64,000 bases of DNA from Gigantopelta aegis (lineage: Eukaryota > Mollusca > Gastropoda > Neomphalida > Peltospiridae): positions 69,878,695 to 69,942,694 of the forward strand of contig NC_054702.1 of assembly GCF_016097555.1 (NCBI RefSeq), in the 5' to 3' direction. The position numbers were made by a program, and so were the translations under genes. Under the pieces are notes generated by a model, which saw nothing but the letters and a program-made list of their open reading frames with translations, ran no database searches and was not told where the DNA came from. This document shows, piece by piece, positions 46,441 through 57,865 of the stretch; position 1 is the first letter of the stretch; each line of letters opens with the position of its first letter.

Positions 46441-46875
46441 GGACGGTTATTAGCCCGATTACGGCTAATTTCCCACAGCTATTTACACTGTGTTTTACAA
46501 TATTTTATTTTAAATGGAAATAATCATATTGATGGACTTACCTTGTTTGACACCGAATAGTCGATCTTTAATTTTGTGCTGGGGTGTCGTTAAACATCCA
46601 TTCATTAATTTCATGTAGGCTACCTTTAAACCCCTTACCCCCTAATATTTCCTGGACCCGCCCCTGATTTGTATTTGTCCATTGCGAGACGGGGCAAACC
46701 CATAAACCAATCTCTCTTACGGAAGAAGAGCAGTATCGTACATGTATAATATATAATTCATATTTATAAAAGATCAAATTACAGTGCGAGCAAACATCGA
46801 TCAGGATCCCTTGTTATAAATTCGCATTAACGTGATCATAATCATCATTTGACATTTAATGGTGTTTGTTCATTA

Positions 46876-47371
<496 letters not shown>

Positions 47372-47629
47372 CCTGTGTGTGTGTGTGTGTAGAAACGATA
47401 TCGAAGGAGGAATCTGATGTGGTGGGTCAGTCTATAGTGGGGGAGGGGGCACCAGTCATATTATACCTTTATATATAGAGTAGGTAAAACAAATCACCTC
47501 GACTGGCTTGCACCCCCCGCCCCCATCCCAGTTTTGGACTGGTTTTTGTGTGTGCCTGTCTGTTTGGGTACAAGTCAAACCTGCACTAAGGTCCCTAGAT
47601 TTGACTAAAAAGTAGGCCTATGTATACAT

Positions 47630-47696
47630 TTCTAGCTCAGTCGGTAGTGCGCTCGCCTGTTGTACTTGGGTCGTAAGGTGGAAGTATTCTGTGTTT

Positions 47697-47779
<83 letters not shown>

Positions 47780-47785
47780 TCCCTC
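47630..47785 (+). mobile_element. tRNA-like SINE head followed by (TC)n
   Basis: TCTAGCTCAGTCGGTAGTGC then GCTCGCCTG, an A-box-like region of the same type as the head at 18950-18992. A (TC)n tract follows at 47699-47785. Confidence 0.55.
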
Positions 47786-49320
47786 TCTCTCCCTATGTAG
47801 GCCTATGATTGCACGCGTGTGCGGTGTTTCATTTAGGTTTTTCTTTCTATTCTATTATTAACGGCTGATCCCAAATAAATATTTTTTAAAGGAGTTATAA
47901 AATTATGTTTATGCATTTTGTACAAGTTCACAGTGTATATACTTAGTGTGGCCGAGTGCATAACGCACCCTCACACAAAAACTACACAAGTTCGATCTCG
48001 ATTATATTCTTTAATCCATGATGATAACATATAGACAAAGTATATGAAAAGGAAAGTTGTCCCCAAAAGTCTTTCTCTCTTGCTGGATATTCTCTCTCTC
48101 TCCGTCTCTCTCTCAGTCTCTCAGTCTCTCAGTGAACTATCTTTCACCCCAGTCACTCTGATAACATCACACACACCTGACCAATACTTGCAGACCATTA
48201 CATTTTTTAAAAAGGATATGCAAGGATATAAGGAGACAATGACAATGCGAATAGTATAACCGAATGTTCAGAAAGATTACAGAAAGTTTAGAGGGAACAT
48301 ATCCTGTTGACACCGGTCCATTTTCCATTCTTAATCTCTAACCCAATGATAATTGCATGGGTTTTTAAATATTATTAAAATTGATAGAATATTTTACAGC
48401 ATATTTTAACAAATCTATTAACTATATTGTACAATTTTATTATTTTTCATAAATATATTTTGTTAAAAAAAGGGAACGCCCCAAACATCACGTGGCCTCT
48501 CGCCGCTCATCTTTTTTTCCCTCCACGCAAAATTTGCTTTTACGAACATTTTTTAAAGGTCTTGTCGCAAGTGGAGTTTTGTATCTTTTTAATGGTATGT
48601 ATCAATACTTTCTTCTTACCATGGGGCATCTTTCTGACATGTTTTTGTTTTTAATCTTTACTTGTATGTTTGTAAAATAAGTGTAAAATATGTGAAGATA
48701 GTGTACGGATGTTCGCAAAGAACAAAGAAATAATCGATTAATATTGGCAAAACTGTGATTTAGTTCAATGGTGTATTAGCCACAGTAGTTAGTTTTTACG
48801 TTTTTATTTATTTTTACATAGGTGATAACAATGATTTTAAAGATAAGTATATTGTTTTGCTGAAAAGTAAAACCCACGTGGGTTAGCAGGACCGCCATTT
48901 TGATGACAGACCACGCGCTAGACTGAAGCCACGCGGTATTATGTCAAAAGTAGGTCACTTCCGTACATGGAATAGTTATTGTACGGTTCTGTATATATTT
49001 TTTATTTAATAGGGTATTTATTGTTGATTCAATAGCTATTAAAACTAAATGTTTTAAATCTGCTCTAACATAATGCTAAGTTATGTTTAATGAATATAGT
49101 TCCACTTCGTTTGACATCTAAGAAAGGTTGGTCAACTCCTGATGAGTGATATACAAAAGTAGGTTGTTTTTTTATATTTTGATCTTGAACATTTTGATAC
49201 CTAACCTAACTTAGTATAGAAAGACTTTCCTTTGGCACTGTCACTAACCCTAACTTTATTATAAGTATTTATAATGGTCTATATCTGATGGTGCCTAAGG
49301 AAAGTCATACCCTAAGTAAT
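47786..49320. other. No gene seen
   Basis: AT-rich sequence. Small open frames at 48427-48680 and elsewhere show no domain. Confidence 0.45.
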
Positions 49321-49400
49321 TAGCCCGAGTACTCTGACTGTAAGAGAGCTAGACGGACATTTGGACATAAATACGCTCTCATTACAGTCAGAGACCAAGC
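49321..49400. repeat. Dispersed motif copy 2 with hairpin
   Basis: TAGCCCGAGTACTCTGACTG, then GTAAGAGAGC faces GCTCTCATTACAGTCAGAG downstream, making a short stem. Confidence 0.65.
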
Positions 49401-49477
49401 TATGTATTTTTTTGGCAATTCCCGACAACCAAAAAGTTGGCAAAGATTTCCGCTCTAATACCACAACAATCCTATGT

Positions 49478-50117
49478 TTGATATCAAATACCTTTACATC
49501 GACCATTTTCGAGTTGACCGATTGAAAAAAATCCACATATTAATCACTAATACACATACTACTGAAAGAAATCCCAACAGCACCCACATTCAGCTACGCT
49601 TCGTGGCGCGACGTTACAACAATGAAGAGTTGGCTAATGGTTTCGTAAATATCGGACAATTTTAGCTCACAATGTTCGGTTTTTCCCGTTAAATCGCCGG
49701 GAATAAGCGAAGAAAACACGACTGGTAAAATGTCTAGATACATTTGGCGTAACATACAAAGGTACTAGCGTCGTAGCGTAGCACAGGCAGATGTCGGTGT
49801 CCATAGTTTCTAGTTCGAAAAATAAATTTTAATTAATCAAATGCGCTATTTAAAGTTAAATAATGTTTTGGAAAAAAATCGGCAATTCCGTTTCAGATAG
49901 GTATTTCCGCAATTCCGTCCACGATTCCGCGATCATGTGACGCATCGTCACAATATAGGTCGGCGAACTTAGAATTCTGCTGTCCGGAATTTGACGAAGC
50001 TTAGCTGAATGTGGGTGCTGTCGGGTTTCTTTCTGTAGTGTGTGTATTGGTGATTAATATCTGAATTTCTTTTAATCAATCAACTCAAAAATAATCGATG
50101 TAAATCGATGATGGATT
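49478..50117. repeat. Foldback repeat with about 120-bp arms
   Basis: 49478-49600 (TTACATCGACC, ATTAATCACTAATACACA, AACAGCACCCACATTCAGCT) is the imperfect complement of 49995-50117. The centre (49865-49950) holds TTCCGTTTCAG-type repeats resembling those inside the hAT element at 60186-61868. Confidence 0.7.
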
Positions 50118-50301
50118 ACTATTCTCAGGGCTCAACCTTAGCAGTAGCCCGGGTTCTTTTGGCTACCAATTTATTGCCTGGGCTACCAGATGTCTAAACC
50201 CAGTAGCCCGCCGGTCTACTCGATTTTTTCTGCACATCCAGTTGCTCCACAATCAACAAGATACTTAAACACGTAAAACCCCCACCTAAAACAACGTTTA
50301 C

Positions 50302-52766
50302 CCTTTAGACTACTGGATTAATTTTTAACAAAAACCACGTTGAGTGGGTACAAGTTTATAATTTTTACTCACATATATTCACTTAAATGTTTTATAAATA
50401 CATGAAATAAAGTTCATATATGAATCGGTAAGTATTATTTTCGTGTCTTTTTTTTTTGTAATTTCTTTTTTTTTTAAACCCGAACTACGATTCATATTGC
50501 AATATTTGGTAATTTTCGTTTTTGGTAAAACGATCGAATTTATTATCAAATTAGCTGTCACAATCAGCTATCGATCCCTGAAAATGACCGCGACGTGTCG
50601 CCGTTGTTGTCAAGCGAAAATACTTGATGAAAACCACTTTTTGAACTCAAAATTTCAAGGTATTTTCAATTGAAAAAATCAAAACAAAAGCCACCATTTT
50701 GAAAAAAAAAATCTTTTTTCTTTTATGTTTCCGGTGAGTGTCGTGTGCAAAACAGCGGGAAATATGAATTGGGGAATGCACTGTACAGCATGTCAACTGA
50801 CGTGATGTCGGGCGAGATATCTCGCCTGCAATACTCAGAAGGTTAAAAGTCCTGGAATATTAAAATGTTTTAAGTGTATGAAACCTGTATAAAGTTGCAC
50901 GTATCCCAGGCTGAGAGAGAGAACATAACCCGTCCAAATATCTGTCTGGTTCTTGGGGGGTCAGAGTACTCTGGTTACGTGAAACTGTGTAAATTGCAAT
51001 ATGATACATCTTGGTATTAGTATATATGGGCTATTCCATGGTAATGATTTAAGCCAGGACGTGACATTTTGACTCTTATGATCTCCTTCACTAAAAGTCC
51101 TTTTTAAAACTACATTCCCTGGAATATTTTTATTATTTAAGCATATAGAACAGAAAATCCAATTACGTTTGGTGCATATATGACGCCGCACTCTGCATTG
51201 GTTTCACTATGCTGGCTTATCCAGGTCAAAAACAAAGCCATGATTTTGAAAGTGGAACACTTTTGACGGGCTCGTACCGATCTCGGTTTTCATTGGCTTA
51301 TCACAAGTATAGAATTCCCCAACGAGATCACGTGAGATTTCGCAATTTTTGAACAAATTTAACCGTCTTGATTGAGAGGTTGTCTCGTATCTCCAAAACA
51401 TATTTATATCCATAGAGGTATGGTACAACGCCTTTCCAAGGGTCGGTGAGTGGAGGATTTGCCTTGAAATTTTGAGTGGCCAGCTGTTGGCATACATGTT
51501 ACATGTAAGGGGGTGTTACTAATTATGTAATGTTCTAGGGGTAGAGGAAGAGGGTACTGTGTTCGATTTACGTAGCATTTTTTAAGACTCTTATTTTTAT
51601 TCATTACTTGGACCTAGAAAGGTTTTTTTTTTTTTTGAAATGCGTGGTCAGTCTAGGATCGATCCCCATCGGCGGGTATACAAAAAGACCATGGTATGTG
51701 ATATCCCTTGCTAAAAAAAAATGTAGCAGCTTTCCAAGGCACGTGTACAGGGATTTCAGGGAGGTTGGGGTTATAGACTGTTAAGCAAAGTTTATATGGG
51801 GCCATGCTCCCCCCAAAAATATATTTCAATTTTTTTTTTTTAAAGCTTGGGTAAGTAAGGGTTTCAACCTCCAATACCCTCCCCCTGCACATGCACCCGA
51901 TTCCTCTCTAAGATTATACGTCAAAATTACCAAATGTTAGACATCCAACAGCAGATGGAAGGAAGGATGGGATATGTTTTATTTAAAGACGCACTCAACA
52001 CATTTTATTTATGGTTGTATGGGGTCGAATGATTATTAAATCAATATGCTTTATCTTTGATGTTGGTAACCTTCTGAGTACTGCAGGCGAGATATCTCGC
52101 CCGACATCACGTCAGTCGATATACTGTACACTGTATACAGTGCATTCCCCAATTCATATTTCCCCGCCGTTTTGCACATGACACTCACCGGAAACGGAAA
52201 TATAATTGAGGAAAAAAGATTTTTATTTTTTTTCAAAATGGTGGGTTTTGTTTTGATTTTTTCAACTGAAAATACCTTGAAATTTTGAGTTCAAAAAGTG
52301 GTTTTCGGCAAGTATTTTCGCTTGACAACAATGGTGGCACGTCGCGGTCATTTTCAGGGATCGATAGCTGATTGTGACAGCTAATTTGATAATAAATTTG
52401 ATCGTTTTACCAACAACTAAAATGACCAAATATTGCAATATGAATCATAGTTGGGTTTTAAAAAAAATTCTGGTCAGAAAACCATTGTTATCGGGAATAA
52501 TGAACATAAAAACTGGACAGCTGGCCACAAATGCCAGTAAGTAAACGCAATTATTCGATTTTTTGCCTAATTTTAATCACCATTAGCCCGATCTAAAATT
52601 AAAAAAATTACAAAAAAAAGACACGAAAATAATACTTACCGATTCATATATGAACTTTATTTCATGTATTTATAAAACATTTAAGTGAATATATGTGAGT
52701 AAAAATTATAAACTAGTACCCACTCAACGTGGTTTTTGTTAAAAATTAATCCAGTAGTCTAAAGGT
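50302..52766. repeat. Large inverted repeat (arms about 540 and 700 bp)
   Basis: 50302-50844 matches the reverse complement of 52068-52766 at high identity (long stretches such as CGCTTGACAACA and GATATCTCGCC are shared). The right arm has an extra block of about 130 bp at about 52470-52598. The spacer of about 1.2 kb (50845-52067) contains decayed SINE pieces (51645-52020). It may be a transposon with long terminal inverted repeats or an inverted local duplication. Confidence 0.85.
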
Positions 52767-55620
52767 TAAACAACCCCCTCCCCCAACTTACCCTTTCCAA
52801 ACGAAATAATATTTATTTGAATTTGTCGATTTTAACACGTAAAGTTAAGAAGTGAAAACGTTCATTGTCTGCTTTAGTATATTTTATTTAAAAATATATA
52901 CATGATTAATGTGTTACTAGTATACAAACTAAACTTTGAAAGTTATACTAACACTTTATAAAATATCAATTCTGAAATAGGAAGGTACGACTGTCGATAA
53001 TACTTTGTCAAGATCAAACCTGGTTTTAAGAAGTATTAAAAAAAAAAAAAAAAAAAATTCCTTACTTGTACACGGGAGTCGGGCAATGGTATTTTTCCAC
53101 CCCTGACTCTAGTACCGTATCTTCAAAAGAACGTTCTTCGTACAGCGCAAGATTTCTCTTAATTTTTTTAGATGAACCCTACAATTTGAAATCGGCAAAC
53201 GCACATGTTAACTGAAACTGACAACAGGCTGTCGTTTGTGCTTTGCCGAGCTATGGTGGCACAGGCGACGAAACAAGCGTATATGTTTGACGATATCCGT
53301 TCATAGCGAACACATAAAAGTTTCTTAAAAGTGCATTTGAGCTTGTATTTCATATTTGTACATGTTATAGTATGGTAACCAGATAATGTAACTTTAAATG
53401 GAAATGCAGTTTTCTCATTTATAGGCTCATTACATATAGTAGTATAAGCATGTCAGGCCTAATTCAATCTAAGGCCAAAAAAAAAAATAGGTGTGTTTCC
53501 GGTCGACCGACCGTCCCTAGTAAAAAAAACTGACTTATAAAGTGAAAAGTAAAATGTGCCAGGACGTGACGAAAATGGACATCACTTTTTTAATAGTGCA
53601 GTCAATTCCAAAACTGCTCTCCTTATAGAATGTTTGCTTATTGAAATACAGTTTAGCACAATATCCAGTATTTCTAAATGCCATGTAGCAATTTACAAAA
53701 AAAAAAAAATTCTTTATGATGCAACATTTACTTTTTAAAATTTCAATACGAGCCAGGACGTGACCTTTTGTCTAGTTCACTTATACAATTAATAAATAAT
53801 ATGTATATCAAATACTACTAATGAAACACTGTTGGTTTATGAAACTAATGATATTTACTTGTTTAAGTGTTTTTATCATCAAAATAAGTGCATAAAATCC
53901 TAATTAATTGAAATGTCGTCGTGCAAAAAACCCATTCTCATACAATATTCAATAATATACTTTTATAACCAGTAACCATACCAGTTGTCAACAAAATTGC
54001 TTATCCTGGTGTTGCTAAAGTCTGGTGATTTTTGTCCTTCCTTTACAATACGGGTATAGGTATTACTTTTTTCGTTGGCTGCGGCATCAACTTTTGCATT
54101 TAGCTCAACATTGATTATACAAATGTAGGTTCATTTCTCATAAATCACATGTCCTGCATCAGTAAAGCTTCATTTATAGTTCTATGAATGTTCACCTCGG
54201 TGCACGTCAAAATTTGTTTTTCAACTTTATTATTAGAAAATTTTAATTTAATTTTTTGAAGTTTGATTTTTTTAAAATGTTTTATTTTAAACATGCATTG
54301 AGATGGATATCTACAGATGCACTATCGATGACACTGAATAAGTTTATGGTAGGCAAGACCTTTAATTCTGAAGAATTTTTGTTTGTAATTTACCATATGT
54401 TTGAGAATATAAATATATTATATTTTGCCTTTTGCTGGTATTTTTATGATCATCTGATTTAATTGGAATTAAAATATGAACCCCAGTCAGTAAACAAATT
54501 ATAGTTTTTGAACAGTTTCTTCTGTATGTTTTTCATTATCTGATAGCCCAAACTGTCAACAATGTATATTAATATAAACTGTTGATGGTTGACAATAGCA
54601 AAAATCTCAACGACACAATTGATTTGAATTCTTCCAACCCAAGTTTTTTTATCTTCCACATGTATCTTTATCAATTACATCCTTCACTGGAGGAATGTTG
54701 GTTTATATATTCTAATTCATGTTTGGATACCCATATCTGCCAAGGAATAATCTTAAATTTTTGCAAAACATTGTATTTGAACAATTCGTTGACAGTATTT
54801 ATTGTATGTGTAAACCAGTTTGGATTTCACAAAATGGAACATTCGGTATCAATACAATATTCTTTAAATTGGTTGGTCAAAACATAGAAGCATATAATTC
54901 ATTGATAATGGTATTTTTGTATCTACATAAATCCATGTTAAATATTCTAACATGCTCCCCCGAACGTCCAGTTTCTTGTTTCCAATTCTTGATGGTGAGA
55001 GCAAAAATACTGAAAATAAAAGTTTGTTTTTGTAAGCTACATTTCTTTATACAGAGAGATTTAATCTTTACTCAATTTAACCTGCCATCTTGAATGTCAC
55101 GTTTCTGGCTCAAAGTTTGAGGTGGTTATTTTGATCATTTAATACGACCAGTCATCATTTATACCTTTTACTTATACTTGGAACATTGAGAAGGAGGAGG
55201 ATTAAAAAGGATATTTATTTCTGAAAAATAGTTTTTAAATAAAACTAACTTTTGTATGTCAAATCAGCCAGGACGTGACATTATATATGAAAAATAATTT
55301 AATATACTAATTATGATGTGAAAGAAGGCAAAGTAGTATTTTCATGTGTAGTATATTTTAGATGTGATGTCCTGATACCTAATTTTTTAATTTGACAAGA
55401 CTAATGAAATATTGTCATGTCCTGGCTTACAAAAATTCTTTTTTTTCAAATAAAACCGTCATTAAAACCCATAAAACATAAGTAAATTGGCAATAAAAGT
55501 ATATTTGTATGTGCTTAAGGGTGTTAACTTTAAGTTATAATAAAAACTTAGTTTAAATAACAGATCATTTTGAAATTTCCACACACATGGACCAAATACT
55601 ATAGAATGGCCCATATACTA
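51020..55620. repeat. Cluster of GCCAGGACGTGAC motifs
   Basis: The 13-mer occurs at about 51053, 53559, 53753 and 55268 (plus), with one near-copy on the minus strand at about 55417. The outermost copies lie inside AGTATATATGGGC(T)ATTCCAT at about 51017-51041 and its rough complement at about 55600-55622, so the cluster might mark subterminal repeats of a large decayed element. Confidence 0.45.
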
Positions 55621-55794
55621 CATAAATTTTACTTAAATCCAATTACAAAATAAAATTTTAGATTTTATGTGAAATTGTTTTCCTCATTTTCTGACTATTT
55701 TTATAGTGAAGTCTGTCAATTTAAGAAATGTTGTTCACTATATCTGTTTAGAAATCAACACAAATGCTAAACAAAATTGTTCTTTTTTTAATAG
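52767..55794. other. AT-rich stretch without a recognised gene
   Basis: It holds a poly-A tract (53038-53057), an inverted copy of the TAGGGACGGTCGG repeat (53490-53520), and several short open frames at 54256-55093. One minus-strand piece (54459-54674, KKTWVGRIQINCVVEIF) might be a transposase remnant, but I cannot assign it. A hAT-like right end (TTTTTCCACCCCTG) is at 53092-53105. Confidence 0.4.
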
Positions 55795-55959
55795 TTATGG
55801 CCCTAAATGGCGAGGAGCAAATGGATGAAATTGCAGCAGATCAGGTCCCAGCTGAAGATGTGGACATGGAAAATGGATATGCAGAAGATCTAAAGAAATT
55901 GATGGATTATGGCATCAGTAAAGCTGTTTCCTTGGAGTTGGTTAAAATATATGGAACAG
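55795..55959 (+). CDS. Exon resembling the hnRNP Q/R (SYNCRIP) N-terminus
   Basis: Acceptor TTTTTTTAATAG|TT, ATG at 55797, donor GGAACAG|GTTACT. Encodes 54 residues plus one base: MALNGEEQMDEIAADQVPAE, then YAEDLKKLMDYGISKAVSLE, then LVKIYGT(G). An acidic leader followed by a (D/N)xLLDxG...KVA..L.EIYxxG helix is the N-terminal acidic domain of hnRNP Q/R. The following exons, with the rest of that domain and the RNA-binding RRMs, were not found and would lie downstream or beyond the window. A pseudogene copy or an unrelated acidic protein cannot be excluded. Confidence 0.42.
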
Positions 55960-56001
55960 GTTACTTTTCAGTTTTTATCTTTACGCTTGTTTTTACCCAT
56001 G

Positions 56002-57393
56002 TATATGTGTGGCTGCACGACAAAAGGTGCCGGATGTCGCGCATTGTAATATCGCGTAACAGCCAATTATAATAAAATACATGAAAAAAATATTTTTTTC
56101 GTTTTTAGCACAAACAGTTTTTAAAACAACTTAACTTTCATACTAATACATAGTTTTTCCTAAAATAAAACATGTTATTTGGTGATTGTGTACAACCTGT
56201 CAAATTCTAATTGTCTTTAAATTACGCAAGAATTAATCACTTATTTGGCTGAGTTTATTATAAAATTTTGGACTTTTCAACACCAAGTATTGCATACCAC
56301 TGGAAAGGTCGTGAACTCTACTTTCTAAATATAGCAAGTGCGCAGATATATTTGTCACGTAGGAGTAATGCGCATTGAGACAATTTCCGTGGCAAAATTC
56401 AACAATTACTTTTTCCCAAACTACAAAATAAGAAAAACGTGCAATCGTCTGTTCAATTTATGAAGTAAAAATGCATTTGAAGTAGTACTAAGACTGTGTA
56501 TGTTGTAATGCGAGACGTGAAACGTATTTAAATCGAGCTAAATCGAGACGAACATGTAAAAAAACAAGTGCCTGCTCGATTCACGGTATCAATTGAGAAA
56601 ATGGTGGCGCCCGTGAGACCAGCATGTGTAATGACAAATGAAGCTGAGGTGGCTCGCCAGTTGAATTCGCTGTTAAACATCAATGCCAGTATGAGAAACA
56701 TTGCTTCTGACGATGTGTTACAAGACATTATTATGGACTACTTTGTAAGTAGGGATCAGAGTGAGTCAGAATCGGATTTCGAATCAAACGAATCTATTTA
56801 CTGAAATCGAGGTGGTCATCGGGCTCATTACTCTGGCCGTGTTACAACCTGGTATGTGAGAACTTACTGTATGTTCAAAGCTGGAGAACTATTGACTTAT
56901 GTTTGACTAAATATTCCTGTCTAGTCATAGCATTCATATTTGGTGTGAGCACTGATAGTTTCTCATTTTATTGATGGTGGATACTATTTTTTTTTTTTTT
57001 TTTTTTTTTTAAAGGGGGGGAGGGGGGATGTATAATGGAGGTTCAATATAAATTCTTGTCAATGGCATATACTGTTAAAACAAATATTACATGGTTACAG
57101 AGTACAGAATAACATGGTTGGCATATATATTATTATTATTAATGAAGATTTCAAGCAATAATGAATCAGGTTTTTTGTGTAAAACTTCAGACTTCATTTT
57201 CTCAAAGATGGTCCTTTGGAAAAAATCATTTGTCTGTAGAAAAGGTTCAATATTTCGGAAAGTTTTCATCCGATTTTCATAATTAAAACAGAATTTTGCT
57301 CTGTAGAATTTGCTTTATCTTATTCCTTCAAAAACACTTTTTTTTTTTTTTTTTTTACCATGTGGCACCTTTTGTCATGCAGCCACACATATA
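56002..57393. mobile_element. DNA transposon with about 30-bp TIRs, unclassified
   Basis: The left end is TATATGTGTGGCTGCACGAC then AAAAGGTGCC. The right end is the complement (GGCACCTTTTGTC then ATGCAGCCACACATATA), one mismatch seen. 1.39 kb. It starts about 40 bases past the hnRNP-like exon donor. It encloses one short open frame (56568-56804, +). Confidence 0.75.
56568..56804 (+). CDS. Short acidic-tailed ORF within the TIR element
   Basis: 78 codons; an inner start gives MVAPVRPACVMTNEAEVARQ. It continues LNSLLNINASMRNIA and ends with an acidic/serine tail, DQSESESDFESNESIY, then a stop. I do not recognise it. Acidic Ser-rich N-termini occur in piggyBac-type transposases, so it could be a truncated transposase N-terminus kept in a non-autonomous element. 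No catalytic residues are present. Confidence 0.35.
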   Translation: MPARFTVSIEKMVAPVRPACVMTNEAEVARQLNSLLNINASMRNIASDDVLQDIIMDYFVSRDQSESESDFESNESIY

Positions 57394-57865
57394 GTTTTTA
57401 AGTATTGGAGGATATACCTTTCTTAAATACAGTATTGGATCGGTTCTGTGTAAATCATTAGATAAGCATTCTTGTTTCTATTCCTAAACTTTAATTCGAT
57501 ACCCATGGCTTTAACCGTTTGAAATTTATTAACTTAGTTTTATAAAAAAAAAGAGGGAATTTTGGGGAAGGAAACTTAAGTGGGCAGTTCCATCAAAAGG
57601 TCCACCACCTACTCAATTTATGAATTTGGTTTTTTAAGAACAAAGGAGAAACCGCACTGATTTATAGTTTCATGTTATAAATAAGAAAACTCAAAAAAGC
57701 AATATGCCAGAGGGTAAAACAAGTATGTTGCGAAATAAGCGGTATCGCATCGCAAAATGCGACAAGTATTGTGGTTTGCTAGTCAAATGTAATTTTGTGG
57801 CAAAGAATTGCGATGCAATTTGTAATTGTAATTAAACATGTGGCATTTCAAGCATGGACATGGGG
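57394..57865. other. No feature seen
   Basis: AT-rich, unassigned. Confidence 0.45.

Noticed and set aside
50126-53105. A hAT element spanning CAGGGCTCAACC (50126) to CCACCCCTG (53105)
   Set aside because: The two termini do not match each other and the 8-bp flanks differ (ACTATTCT, ACTCTAGT).
54256-55093. Several 60-124 codon frames on both strands
   Set aside because: No domain recognised and codon content typical of AT-rich non-coding DNA; kept only as a possible decayed element.
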